64,000 nucleotides of DNA from Paratinospora sagittata. Its lineage: Eukaryota; Streptophyta; Magnoliopsida; Ranunculales; Menispermaceae. This document shows positions 51,501 through 61,231 of this stretch, in pieces (positions within the stretch are counted from its first letter, which is position 1; the number at the start of each line of letters is the position of its first letter). The position numbers and the translations under genes were made by a program. The stretch covers positions 55,408,477 to 55,472,476 of the forward strand of contig CM069590.1 in assembly GCA_035771175.1 (NCBI GenBank). The letters run 5' to 3'. The notes below the pieces were generated by a model, which saw only the letters and a program-made list of their open reading frames with translations, was not told the origin of the DNA and ran no database searches.

Positions 51501-54500
51501 ATATTTTTTTTCATTATCTCTATCCATATTAGTTCCAATCATACTCTACCTTTACCTTGAACTGTTAATAGGTCAATCTTCTTAATTGATGCACCCAAAT
51601 GTCTTTGGTGTATGTGTTAAACTTTCTTAATCGATTTTCTCTCATTTTATCTCCAATAGAGACTATTCCTACTATTTTTCAAATGTGCTCACTTGAGTCA
51701 TTTCTAATTTATCTTTTAATGTTATAATGATCACAAATTGAAAATAAAACTTTGCCTAGGACTTCAATCACTTGAAAACAGGAATTAATTTAGGAAAGTT
51801 TAACTCCACGTAAAGAATTTTTGTGAAAATTTACTAAATTAGAAAAGTTTAGAGAATCCTAGCATAGATGTTAAAATATTTAGATTTATTGTAATACAAG
51901 CTAAATACTAATACAAATAGATACTTTATATATATATATATATACATGTATTTATAAATGACCTAACAAAATCAATTTTGTTAAGTGGGAAGATGAATTT
52001 GAAATGGTGATTTGATCTTGATCACTTTTCTATGTTTGATTTTCAATTTTGTGGTAGTCTGATTTTAAACCATATAATTTGCTATTTTGACATTTCACTT
52101 TGCCTGATTTATTAGTTTATCATTCAAAAGCAACACTTTTTCATCTTATTACATAGAATTTTAAATAAAAGATGACTTTGGAAACTCTTTCAATGTATTT
52201 TTAAGGTTTTTTCCTCGTTTTAACTTCCTTTCTATCTTTACGTTTATTTTTCTTGCTACTTTTCTTCTTTTTTCCATAAAATATATCTCGTAAGTCGTAA
52301 AATTACATTATTTGTTAACTAGTAAGATTATTCTTTTTATTTATATTGCTATGTTGGTTGATAAAGTTGAAAATAGTACATAATTATTGGTAATTCTTTT
52401 GATTTTTATTGATAAATTAACGCATGCTTACTTCTTTATCAAATTTTGTCGAATTTCATCAAATTTTGTGTTAAATTTTTACATTTTCTAATTGAAAATT
52501 AAATTTTAATCGAAGTTTTTCAAATTTTTTGAATTTAATTGAATTTTCAGCAATTTTTGCATTTCTTATATTGCATCCACACTACACTTTGATGGTTTAA
52601 AAAACCAAAAAAAATCGCAGAACTTCCGCAATTTTTTCTCAATTTTATGAAACTATTATAACGATCCTAAATATCTAAAATTTCCACTCTTCGCCTTCAG
52701 TATCTCTTGGCTTTCAATCTTCACTATTTCTATGTCAGCATTTCAAGTCCCACTAAATTCAACTCAACTAAGCTTTTTCCCAACAATATAAGGTAGGCTA
52801 TATGAATTTGTTTCCTCCACTCCACTCTAGTCAAGGCTAAGTCGACATTTAAATTACAAATGGTTATATCTTTATTAATTATTTTTATCCATGTTATTTT
52901 ATATTTGCCTCTACCTATCTCATTACCATAGATTGTCAAAAGATCACTCTTCCTAACTGGAGCAATTACAGGTCTTCATTATATGTGTCTAAACCATCTT
53001 AATCGGTTTTCTCTCAATTTATATTCAATTGGGGTTACTCCTACCATTTATCAAATATGTTGATTTATAATTCTATCTTTTAGTGTTTTACCACATATCC
53101 ATCTTAATATGTGCATTTTCATTACACTTAATTAGTTAATTTGTTCCCATGTTGTTTCTTTATTGTCTAATGTTTTGTTCCATATAACATAGTTGGACTA
53201 ATGGTGATTTTACAAAATTTCCTTACAACTTCAATGGGACACATTGATCATATAATACTCCAAAAGCACTCCTCCATCTAACTCATCCTGTTTTAACTCT
53301 ATAATTCACATCCTCGCCTATTTCACCTTTTTGATGAATAAGGAATCCAAAATACTGAAAATTTTATCTCCTTGGTATCTCTCAACTTTAAATCTTAATT
53401 GTCTCTTCATTTGTATCTTGAACCCCTTGGATACAAAAGCATCTCTTCAAACCTCTAGCTTATCATTTACTCTAGTTTCATCAATCAGCACTATATTATC
53501 AGCAAACATCACACACCATGGAACATCTTCCTGAATATTTCTACTCCAACTATAATTACATTTAATGTTTTCAATCTTAATCCTACTAATCTTTAACTTT
53601 TTAGATTCTAGAAGCCCCTCTAAGACATTGAAGTGTTGATACCACCGGTTAGCAACAAAAAGAAAATGCATTGCAGTGTTGATGTGTTATTAAAATATTG
53701 ATTAAGTGATGAATAAGTTGAGAACAATACCAGTTTGGAATTTTGTTGAAATATTGAAGAGCTTTGGTAATAGTGACAAATAAAAGGTGAACAATATTTT
53801 AAACATGCTTCGTGCAATATTTGTAAGAGGTCAACAAACCCCATCCTTGACATTTTCTAATGATTGATCTAGTGAAAGACCATAAAAATTTATCCTTCAA
53901 GCTTCAATAAGCCCCCTCACCACTAATTTATCTTAAAACCCAATAACAATCATACTGATATGTCCAATTGAATACTAGAAACTTCTAAAATATGCTTCAA
54001 ATTGTAACTTCATCGATTAAAAAGTTACAAAAAGTGGTAGAAACTCAGTATTTTAGCAATTTATTAGCTAATTTTGTGGGCATTTGGTTTTTCATTGTTT
54101 AATACTTAAAAAGCATAATTTTGAAAAACCAGCCCATGTAGGGAAAAATTTGGCACAATGGTAAGAGTATTTCCATTGGATGTCACGAGTTTCAATCTGG
54201 AAACAGCCTTTTCATAAAGTGGGGATAACCTTTGAAGGGCAAGACTTGTCATAACTCATAACCTTCCACCCAAAATGCCAGGAGCCTCAGTAGCTATGCT
54301 ATTACTTTCTTTCTTTCTTTTTTTTAAAGAAGCTATGCTATTACTTGAAAAGTATGTCCTTTGGAAATATAAACTTACACTATGTGTTTATCACGTTTTT
54401 AATCATGTTTGTGATAAATGAAGCAATTAATTAATGCATCAAAGCCCGAACCTTGAATGACTGACATTCCTACTCAATAATGTAACACATTAAACAGATA

Positions 54501-55175
54501 GAATCAGAAAAACCCAACCATTCAAGACAGGTTTGATATGTAACCAATACATCAATGCATCAACATACCACAATTCCAGCGACCCTTGGAACGGAAGAAC
54601 GCTTCATCCCGGTTAACACAAGAAGGATGGTACGCTTTAGGGCAGCCTCTGAGAATCCCAAATAGAAGTCGAGGCCAATCAGCACAACATAAAAACAAAA
54701 AATAAAATAAAACAAACAATGAACAATGCGACTCCTAAAACTAACATGAAAAGGCATAAAACCCTCACCTCCGATCACAGAGAACGAGATTCCCACCATC
54801 GAAGCAGATGAAACAAACGTCCTCTTCTTCCTTCTTTTTCGACGTAGCTCTCGACAGAACCCTAGTCGGCCGACCTCGCTTCCTCCTCCCCCCACCTTTG
54901 CTTCCCTCCGCAACCTCCGTTTCCGTCTCCATCTCCGCCTCCTCCGTCGACATCGCTTCTTCCGCAGTAGCAACAGCAGCTTCTTCAGAAACCACCGCAA
55001 CCTCCTCTGGTACATAAGAAGAGCCATTAACGAGCTCCGAATCGTCCATCTCAGGGAGAGAATCGAATTCTGGAGCATCGAAGGGCTCCATAACAACTTC
55101 CTGCAACTTGTCCTCGCTTGAATGCTCGATTTGCTGAGGTTCGGATACGCCTAAACATTCTTCTTCTTCTTCCAT
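39572..55175 (-). CDS. NERD: NERD/C3H19-type PHD-SWIB-Plus3-GYF-CCCH protein
   Basis: Ten exons: 55175-54769, 54648-54569, 51219-51032, 49195-48274, 48172-48045, 44536-44477, 44361-44311, 44089-44019, 42666-42512, 42390-39572. They total 4881 nt, 1626 residues, phases all consistent. Acidic N-terminus, AT-hook-like KRGRPTR (about 100), extended PHD finger from CFICFDGG (about 121-190), SWIB domain (about 340-418), Plus3 (about 466-600), GYF (KIWHYKDPSGKIQGPF, about 804-860), a long Ser/Pro-rich region with many GW/WG pairs, and a terminal CX7CX5CX3H finger (about 1607). Arabidopsis NERD has this architecture; it binds histone H3 and, through GW motifs, AGO2, in a non-canonical RNA-directed DNA methylation route. 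C3H44 is the alternative paralogue. Start chosen at ATG in GCCATGG. Nuclear. Confidence 0.93.
42667..44018 (-). other. U12-type AT-AC intron (intron 8 of NERD-like gene)
   Basis: Reading the minus strand, exon 8 ends at 44019 and the intron begins ATATCCTTT, the U12 donor consensus. Near the 3' end it has TCCTTAAC (42684-42677), the U12 branch consensus, with the branch A 11 nt from the terminal AC (42668-42667). Splicing here restores GRRKELRECVEKLQ, matching the family. No GT-AG pair I could find keeps the frame. Confidence 0.88.
42876..43092. mobile_element. Tourist-like MITE in the U12 intron
   Basis: 217 bp with inverted ends GGCTGTGTTTGGTT and AACCAAACACTGCC, flanked by TAA on both sides (42873-42875, 43093-43095). 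A 3-bp TAA duplication and this terminus are typical of PIF/Harbinger-related MITEs. Confidence 0.75.
45335..45490 (+). mobile_element. Au/TS-like SINE remnant
   Basis: Begins TTGGCACAACGGTTAAGGTT (box A-like) and has the diagnostic tail order of CCATCCCTTCCCAAGACC then GCAGGAGCCCTGTGCACCAG. Common plant tRNA-derived SINE, here in intron 5 of the NERD-like gene. Confidence 0.65.
45491..45610 (-). mobile_element. LINE 3' fragment
   Basis: Plus-strand phrases AACTCAACCCAACTTAACAA, GGTCAGCTACATGAATTCAT and TCAAGAGCTAAGTTGACATT match the reverse complement of the LINE C-terminus also present at 36300, 51400 and 52760. Confidence 0.55.
47016..47083. repeat. AAC/AAT microsatellite
   Basis: A short AAC run followed by AAT repeats in intron 5 of the NERD-like gene. 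Confidence 0.8.
51390..51727 (-). mobile_element. degenerate LINE 3' fragment
   Basis: Same family as 36270-37520: begins with the CTCAACAAAGCCTTTTCCCA phrase, then CTCCGCTCTATGAAG, and continues through the TTTTCTCTCATTTTATCTCC stretch. No open frame. Lies in intron 2 of the NERD-like gene. Confidence 0.6.
52745..53640 (-). mobile_element. degenerate LINE reverse transcriptase fragment
   Basis: The minus strand holds NIQEDVPWCVMFADNIVLID (FADD changed to FADN) and, further on, GKYKITWIKIINKDI and LNVDLALTRVEWRKQIH. Same family as the copy at 36270-37520, uninterrupted where that one has the nested insert. Intron 2 of the NERD-like gene. Confidence 0.78.
54147..54320 (+). mobile_element. Au/TS-like SINE remnant
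   Basis: TTGGCACAATGGTAAGAGTA, then GTCACGAGTTTCAATCTGGA (box B-like) and AACAGCC follow the same order as the SINE at 45335. Intron 2 of the NERD-like gene. Confidence 0.6.
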
Positions 55176-55585
55176 GGCTAACCCAAAAACCCTAGAAAAC
55201 CCTAGATTTGAGCGCAAAGGGGATGGGAACGAACGTTGTAACGGTGGTTTTGGGCTCCAAATAGCGGGACGAAACGCTATATACCCCTAACAGGTCGCGC
55301 TGAGAGAAATAATAAAGTCCGCGAGGAACGCCGCGTATGTGAACTGATAGGTATCTGATAGATAGACGGCCAACGCGTCAGCTTTTGATACGCAATGGCG
55401 AACGTGTCCCCAAATTACGTCACCCAGGATTGATAGGCTGGTTCTGTTGGCGATGCACGCTTTTCGTTAATATTTTCTCTCTTTTTGTGTGCGTGCGTTT
55501 AAGTATTTAAAAATAATTGTATGTTAATTACACCTTTGATTAATTTGCGTTTTGCTTTTGCTAAATGAGTAGGAAAATTAACTAT
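55176..55585 (-). promoter_or_regulatory. 5' UTR and promoter region of NERD-like gene
   Basis: GC-richer than its surroundings. It has two CTAGGGTTTT telomere-like (telo-box) phrases just upstream of the start codon (about 55178-55205), common in promoters of plant growth-related genes, and TTACGTCA near 55415, a bZIP-type core. No clear TATA box. The copia insertion begins about 410 bp upstream of the ATG. Confidence 0.45.
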
Positions 55586-55590
55586 TAAAC

Positions 55591-55714
55591 TGATAAATTC
55601 TCTACCTTTCCTCCCTTTTCTCGTTCACAACCATCAAATATATATCTATTACAAAAATTAAAATAAGGATAATATCATAATTACAAAAATTAAAGTAAGG
55701 GTAATATCGTAATA
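55591..55714 (-). repeat. 3' LTR of copia element 2
   Basis: Plus-strand TGATAAATTCTCTACC to ATCGTAATA; next to the polypurine tract CTTGAAGGG (minus). It is 32 bp longer than the 5' LTR because of an internal tandem copy of ATTACAAAAATTAAAR-type sequence. Confidence 0.85.
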
Positions 55715-55739
55715 CCCTTCAAGTTGGAGCGTGAAGATC

Positions 55740-56477
55740 TCGAACGCCCAACTTGCAGAGTAAAAACTCAAATTGCGCTTTTTCCAACGCTTTTGTAAAG
55801 ATGTCGGCCAATTGAACACTAGTGGAAACATATGACGGACAAATCATCCTTTCAGTCACCGCATCTCAAACAAAATGGCAGTCAGCCTTTATATGTTTTG
55901 TTCTTTCATGAAAAATTGGATTTTGAGCAATGTACAACGCCGACTGACTATCACAAAATAACTTCATACCCTTCGGATGTCGCACACCCAAGTCGCTTAA
56001 AAGTTGGTGAAGCCACTTTAGCTCACACACTGTTGCCGCCAGTGATCTATACTCAGCCTCCGCAGACGATCTAGACACTATTTGTTGCTTCTTGGTCTTC
56101 CACGACACAGGAGAACAACCAAGTAACACGAATCATCCTGTCAAGGAACGTCGCGTAAGTGGACAACTAGCCCAATCCGAATCACACCACCCTTCTAGAC
56201 GTAGGTCACTATCAGCACGAAGCAAAATCCCTTGCCCTGGACTCTTCTTCAAATATCGCACGACCCTGAGAGCTGCCTCCCAATGATCATCACGAGGTTG
56301 TTGCATAAATTGGGACAAAATATGAACCGAATATGCAAGATCAGGTCTCGTCACAGACAAGTAAATCAATCTCCCTACAAGTCGCCTATACGGCGCCGGA
56401 TCCGCAAGGAATTCGCCCTTAGCAAGGGCCAAATTGTGATTTTGTTCCATAGGAAATGTCGTAGGCTTTGCTCCCAA
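55740..56477 (-). pseudogene. copia RNase H and 3' end of pol
   Basis: Two frames: 56477-56133 (PYRRLVGRLIYLSVTRPDLA, CDSDWASCPLTRRS) and 56129-55866 (RSSAEAEYRSLAATVCELKW, CDSQSALYIAQNP), then the tail LCKLGV near 55760. These are the standard copia RNase H motifs (the D of CDSDWA, E of SAEAE, D of CDS). One break sits between the two frames. Confidence 0.85.
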
Positions 56478-56516
56478 TAAACCCGTTTCAGAAATTATCT
56501 CGAGTGTGTATTTTCT

Positions 56517-57060
56517 TTAGCAAAGAAAAATTCCTTCTGGATTACGGGCTACCTCTAGCCCTAAAAAATACTTTAAAACTCTCAAATCCTTCATATGGAA
56601 GCACCTGCCAAGGTAATCTTTAAAAGTTGTCAATGCAACTTTATCATTCCCTGCAATAATCAAGTCATCAACATAAACTAACACGTTGATCTGAGTTCTT
56701 CCCCTGCACAACCCAAATAAGGAATAATCTGAATAGGATTGCACAAAACCATAATTCTTCAATGTTGTTGACAGTTTTGCAAACCAACATCGGGGAGCTT
56801 GTTTCAGACCATACAAAGACTTTTTCAACCTGCAAACCATGTTAGGATTTGTATTTTTGAAACCTAGAGGAACCTTCATATAAACCTCCTTACTTAAGTC
56901 ACCATGAAGGAAAGCATTATGCACATCCATTTGATGTACCTCCCAATTTTTAACAGCAGCAATTGCAAGAAAAATACGAACCGTCACCATTTTTGCCACA
57001 GGAGCAAATGTCTCGTTATAGTCAATTCCTTCCACCTGCAAGAGCCGCAGCGTCGGTTGC
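56517..57060 (-). pseudogene. copia reverse transcriptase
   Basis: The open part includes GIDYNETFAPVAKMVTVR, QMDVHNAFLHGDL, SLYGLKQAPRCWF, the catalytic VYVDDLIIAGND and FLGLEVARNPEG, ending at a stop at 56517. The catalytic YVDD is intact. Upstream it is fused directly to the Gly/Arg-rich end of gag. Confidence 0.88.
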
Positions 57061-58089
57061 ACTCGCCAGCCCCTGCGAGTTCCCTGCGTGCTGCCCAGAT
57101 GAAATTCCAGCCCCGCCAATTTTATGTGCGCGGACAGGCAGTGCACCATGCCCTCTGCCACGGCCAGAACCTGCACGCCCACCTCCTCTTCCTGTCCGTC
57201 CTCCACCACGACCCGATCCCTTTCCTCTGCGAGGTCGGTCCCCTCACCATTCGGGGAACTCGTGTAATTGAAAGCAAGAGGATTCGGTGTGGCCTTCTCT
57301 ATTACAATGATTGCAAAACTTGTCAGTAGTATCCACAAAACGAGACTTACCACGCGTATTAGGCTGAATTGCGAAGGCCATGATACTATCTCGTCCATCC
57401 TTGGATAACTCTCCGCCACGCAGTCGTTCCGCTTGAATCACTTGTTGATATGTTCGATCAAGCGTCGGCAATGGCTCTTGTCCAAGCAGATTTGCTCAAA
57501 TTGAAGCATATGCTCCATCGAGGCCAATAAGAAAGTGATGTAGATAGTCCTATTCTCTCAGTTTTTCTACCTGCGTGGCTATGCTACACGTGCAACCCCC
57601 ACACTTACAAACCGGCACTTTCACATATGTGATCAGTTCGTCCCAGATTTTTGACAAACGACCAAAATAAATTGCCACAGTCTCGACTTTTCCTTGCTTG
57701 CACTCTCCCAAGGAAATTTTTAATTGACATATACGAGTACTGCTTACCACACAAAATATGTTTTTGAGATTGTTCCACAGGAGTTGTGCATCATCATATT
57801 CTCCAAGTGTTGACCGAACGGATGGCTCAATGGTATTGGTCAGCCATGACACCAGCATCGAATGCACAACTATCCAATCCTCAAGTTTCTCCTCTGTTGT
57901 TGGCTTCAGAACCTTCCCGTCCACAAAGCCAAATTTCTTTTTTGCCTTAAGCGAGGTTCGAATTGCCCTCGCCCATTCATCGTAGTTCTCACCACGTAAT
58001 TAAATTGGGGTAATGATGTTTCCTGGACCGTCACTCAATTCAAGAGGATACATCATATCCACCCGTTTGTCACCCTCTCCGCCAGCCAT
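57061..58089 (-). pseudogene. copia gag
   Basis: ATG 58089-58087 opens MAGGEGDKRVDMMYPLELSD; TAA at 58002-58000 interrupts it. It continues as WARAIRTSLKAKKKFGFVDG, WIVVHSMLVSWLTNTIEPSV and LKISLGECKQGK to a stop at 57550. A CCHC knuckle (CNHCNREGHTESSC) lies near 57290, followed by an Arg/Gly-rich tail that joins the reverse transcriptase near 57060. UBN2-type copia gag. Confidence 0.82.
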
Positions 58090-58149
58090 GATCTCACATG
58101 GAGGTTAAAGTACTAATCCAAGTGGCTCGCGAACTAAACGGAATCGCAA

Positions 58150-58425
58150 TGGTGACGATAAACCGACTGAATTCACTGTTCACTATTCACTATTCACTGC
58201 ACACTGCACTACGTGCACTGTTCACCACGCGCACTGTGCACCATGCACACTGTTCACCACGCGCACACGCACACTGCACCACGCACACTGCACCACGCAC
58301 ACTGCACCACACACTCTGTTCACCATGCACGCTGTTCACCACGTGCACTATGCACCACGAGCATTGTGCACCATGCGTATTGTGCACTATGCGCATTGTG
58401 CACCACGCGCACCGCACACACTGTT
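58150..58425 (-). repeat. ACTGTTCAC minisatellite in leader of copia element 2
   Basis: Plus-strand repeats of CACTGTTCACCACGCGCACT, GTGCACCATGCACACTG and close variants. Seen in element sense as GTGAACAGT. The same motif vocabulary is found at 2990-3540 and 14203-16857. Confidence 0.8.
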
Positions 58426-59977
58426 TGTAACACCCCGTAATTTTAATTAAATACATACGTTGAAGTACGCCTATATCGAGATGTATAATACACGTATTTT
58501 ATATGTATGAGCTAAATATACGCGTGATAATATACGTATTTGATACGTAAAAGCTAAATATACCCGTGTATGAAAATACATACTGGATTTATGGAGTATT
58601 AGTAAATAAATAAAATTAGTAAATATGTGGATTGGAGTATGATTTAATGAGTTAAATATGCGAAAGTTGGTTTGTTAAATTGCATGAGGAGCATGGGATA
58701 AAAATAAAATAAAAAGATGCTCTTATCTCCAACGCTTGACAACAAGAGACAAAAAAGTGTGAACAGTGATGTGAACAATGATTTGAAATCATAGATTCGT
58801 AGAGAACTGAGTTCCGGACGTTTCAAGACTAAGATCGTAATTTTTGGATATGATTTGATATTTTTAGTAGGTAACGATATGATAAATGATGCGTCTCATG
58901 ATAATCTATGTTAATTTCAGTGTTTAAATTGAGAGCTTAAGGGCATGGATAAACGCTCTTGAGGAAGCAATATTGTTGCTCAATTTTAGAGGCTGACTTA
59001 GAAAACCCGTGTAACCACTGTGAGTACAGTCTTCTTGATTTGGTTCTTGTATGACATTGTACGCATATAAAATGTTTGATTGTATGCACATTATATTCAT
59101 ATATAATGCATTGAGTTTTATGGAGCATACAAACTGATTTTAGCAATTGGAGTTTGTAATGATGTCATTTCGTTAGGAATTAGACCCGAATGAGGTTTTG
59201 CGAGTCCTCATTGTCAGTAGGTCTATCCTAATAAGGGTTGCGAACCTTGAAATGACTGTGAATTGGGTAATGAGAGGCTGTGGCTACCTTGTAACAGCCA
59301 TACAAGGTTAGACCCGCTTTTCTTGCCTTGCGGAGGAGGGAGATTGTACATTGTGTTATTGAAAACTCATACAATTTATGATGTTGACATGTATAATATA
59401 TTCGTTGAATGATGCATGTGTTGAATAAGTGTTTGAAATGATTTTAAATGTCATATTTCTCTAAATGTATATAATTGTCATCTCAAGAACTATATTCACT
59501 GAGCTGTTGTTTGCTCACCCCATTTCCTCCAATATTTCAGGTATTGAGTCGAAGGGAAAAGGAAAAATCCGTGAGTGATAATTACGTGAACCTTCGTCTG
59601 ATCAGTGTATGTACGCTTGGAGGAAATAGATTATATTTTTGTTATTTTGATATGTATAATTATCACACACTATATATATGTAATATCACCTAGATGGGTT
59701 GTGTGGTAATATTATATAATGTTTGGGATGATGAAATGAGATGATCATAGATATTTATCATATGAGACTTTAATTTGTGGAATGAATGGAATGTTTATAG
59801 AGATCTATATTGGATTTGATTTGTGGTATATTAGAAAAAAAAATTGTTGAAACCTTTGGAAATTATTATGAGACTACGTGAAGGCTGACAGTGTATTATA
59901 TATTGTATATGAGTATGTACAATGTATAGTACACTGTGCCGGTCATGACGTCAGCCTACGTCAGGGGCGTCGTGACA
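58426..59977 (+). mobile_element. solo LTR nested in copia element 2, TSD CTGTT
   Basis: 1552 bp from TGTAACACCCCGTAA to GGGGCGTCGTGACA, flanked by CTGTT at 58421-58425 and 59978-59982. Same family as 21630-23928 but several hundred bp shorter by internal deletion. It sits inside an ACTGTTCACC unit of the host leader. Confidence 0.9.
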
Positions 59978-60408
59978 CTGTTCACCGTCAGCCACTCGGA
60001 TCTGAAAACCCTGGTTTTCAGCGATTTCAGCAAGAGCTTGGACGAGAACTCTCTCGCCAGATTTGGATCTGCTCCGGCGTGGATCTAACGGGAACGGCGT
60101 GGATCTTCTTATCATGGAGGCCTTATCATAGTCAACAGATCCTGAAAAACCAAATCACCTCAAAGAAACAACTCTTTCGTCCTCTTTTCACGAATCAAAT
60201 TCCTACCATTTTACACAGAACGCCGTAGATCCATGGCTCCCTTCTTTAGATCTCAAGCCGGCTCCAACTTCACTATTGTGAAGGAGATCCGATTCCGACC
60301 GTTAGTTTCAAACTTTGCAACGTTCTAATGCTCTCCGTCAGATCCTTGTAGGAGCAGCTTTCGCAAGCGCAGCAGCTCCTCCGATCCGCCACCGCCACCG
60401 GCGCCAAA

Positions 60409-60420
60409 GCTCTGATACCA
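60409..60420 (-). other. primer binding site of copia element 2
   Basis: The minus strand reads TGGTATCAGAGC directly next to the 5' LTR, the same Met-tRNA site as at 3746. Confidence 0.92.
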
Positions 60421-60512
60421 TGATAAATTCTCTACCTTTCCTCTCTTTTTTCATTCACAACCATTAAATATATATCTATTACAAAAATTAAAGTAAGGGT
60501 AATATCGTAATA
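60421..60512 (-). repeat. 5' LTR of copia element 2
   Basis: 92 bp, TGATAAATTCTCTACC to ATCGTAATA on the plus strand, bounded by the primer site and the TAAAC duplication. Very short for a copia LTR. Confidence 0.88.
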
Positions 60513-60517
60513 TAAAC

Positions 60518-61231
60518 TCACATTAAAAGTTTAAATGCTAACTTATAATAAAATATTTATCATTGACGGAAATAAATAAAGTTACCCAATAAATAGATTT
60601 ATAAGATTTTCAAATAAAATAAGACAATAATTCAAAACAACTAACGAGTGAAAATGGAGAATTTTGCATATATATATATATATATATATTTGACTTGTTG
60701 AAGTCATCTAATAAATTTTTTTTATAATTCTAAAAAATTATTAATTATTGATATGTTGAAAAAAAAAAAAAAAAAGATTGGTGCAACCAGTGCACCCCTC
60801 TAATTGTCTGTGCTAGTCAACTCCCCTCCCAAATTAATCTATCTAAAAACCTCCCTATTAATCGAATACTATTTACGAAAATCCTTTTACAGAAAGAATA
60901 GCTAAAGCCCACCATTAGTGCCAATAAGACAGCATCACTAACATGATCAGCACAATCAACATCTTATAACCAATACATCTAATTCTAGGGATAGGACAAC
61001 TCCTCACCTTCTATGAAGTTTTCACTTCAAATTTCTCCATCAATACATAAGTGAGAAAGAAGAAAATGAAGAATAAGATGAAGAACATTTTTTGCATGTC
61101 AAATTTCAAATATACAGGAATACTCAGAGAGCAAAAAAAACTTTCACCCAGAGGCACGAGTGCAAACCACAAGGAGAGGAGATGGGGAATGGATAAATCA
61201 AATGCTTTTCCTCCAGAGAGCTCGTCCTCCA
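60518..61231. other. AT-rich spacer and 3' UTR of zinc-knuckle gene
   Basis: Contains an AT microsatellite (60667-60689) and an A-run near 60760. No gene seen. The part next to 61231 is likely 3' UTR of the minus-strand gene. Confidence 0.5.

Larger units (their letters stand above)
55591..60512 (-). mobile_element. copia element 2, internally deleted, TSD TAAAC
   Basis: Two short LTRs (55591-55714 and 60421-60512) are flanked by TAAAC at 55586-55590 and 60513-60517. On the minus strand: primer site, leader with minisatellite, gag, then a direct jump into reverse transcriptase and RNase H. Protease and integrase are missing, and gag and pol carry several stops and frame breaks. A solo LTR (58426-59977) is nested in the leader. 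Dead copy, about 410 bp from the NERD-like start codon. Confidence 0.92.

Noticed and set aside
54560..55096. Arg-rich minus-strand frame of 178 codons
   Set aside because: Shifted frame of NERD exon 1 running into intron 1; the correct frame gives the PHD finger and spliced phase.
58098..58456. Cys-rich frames such as CAWCTMRIVHN
   Set aside because: Translations of the ACTGTTCAC minisatellite in the copia leader.
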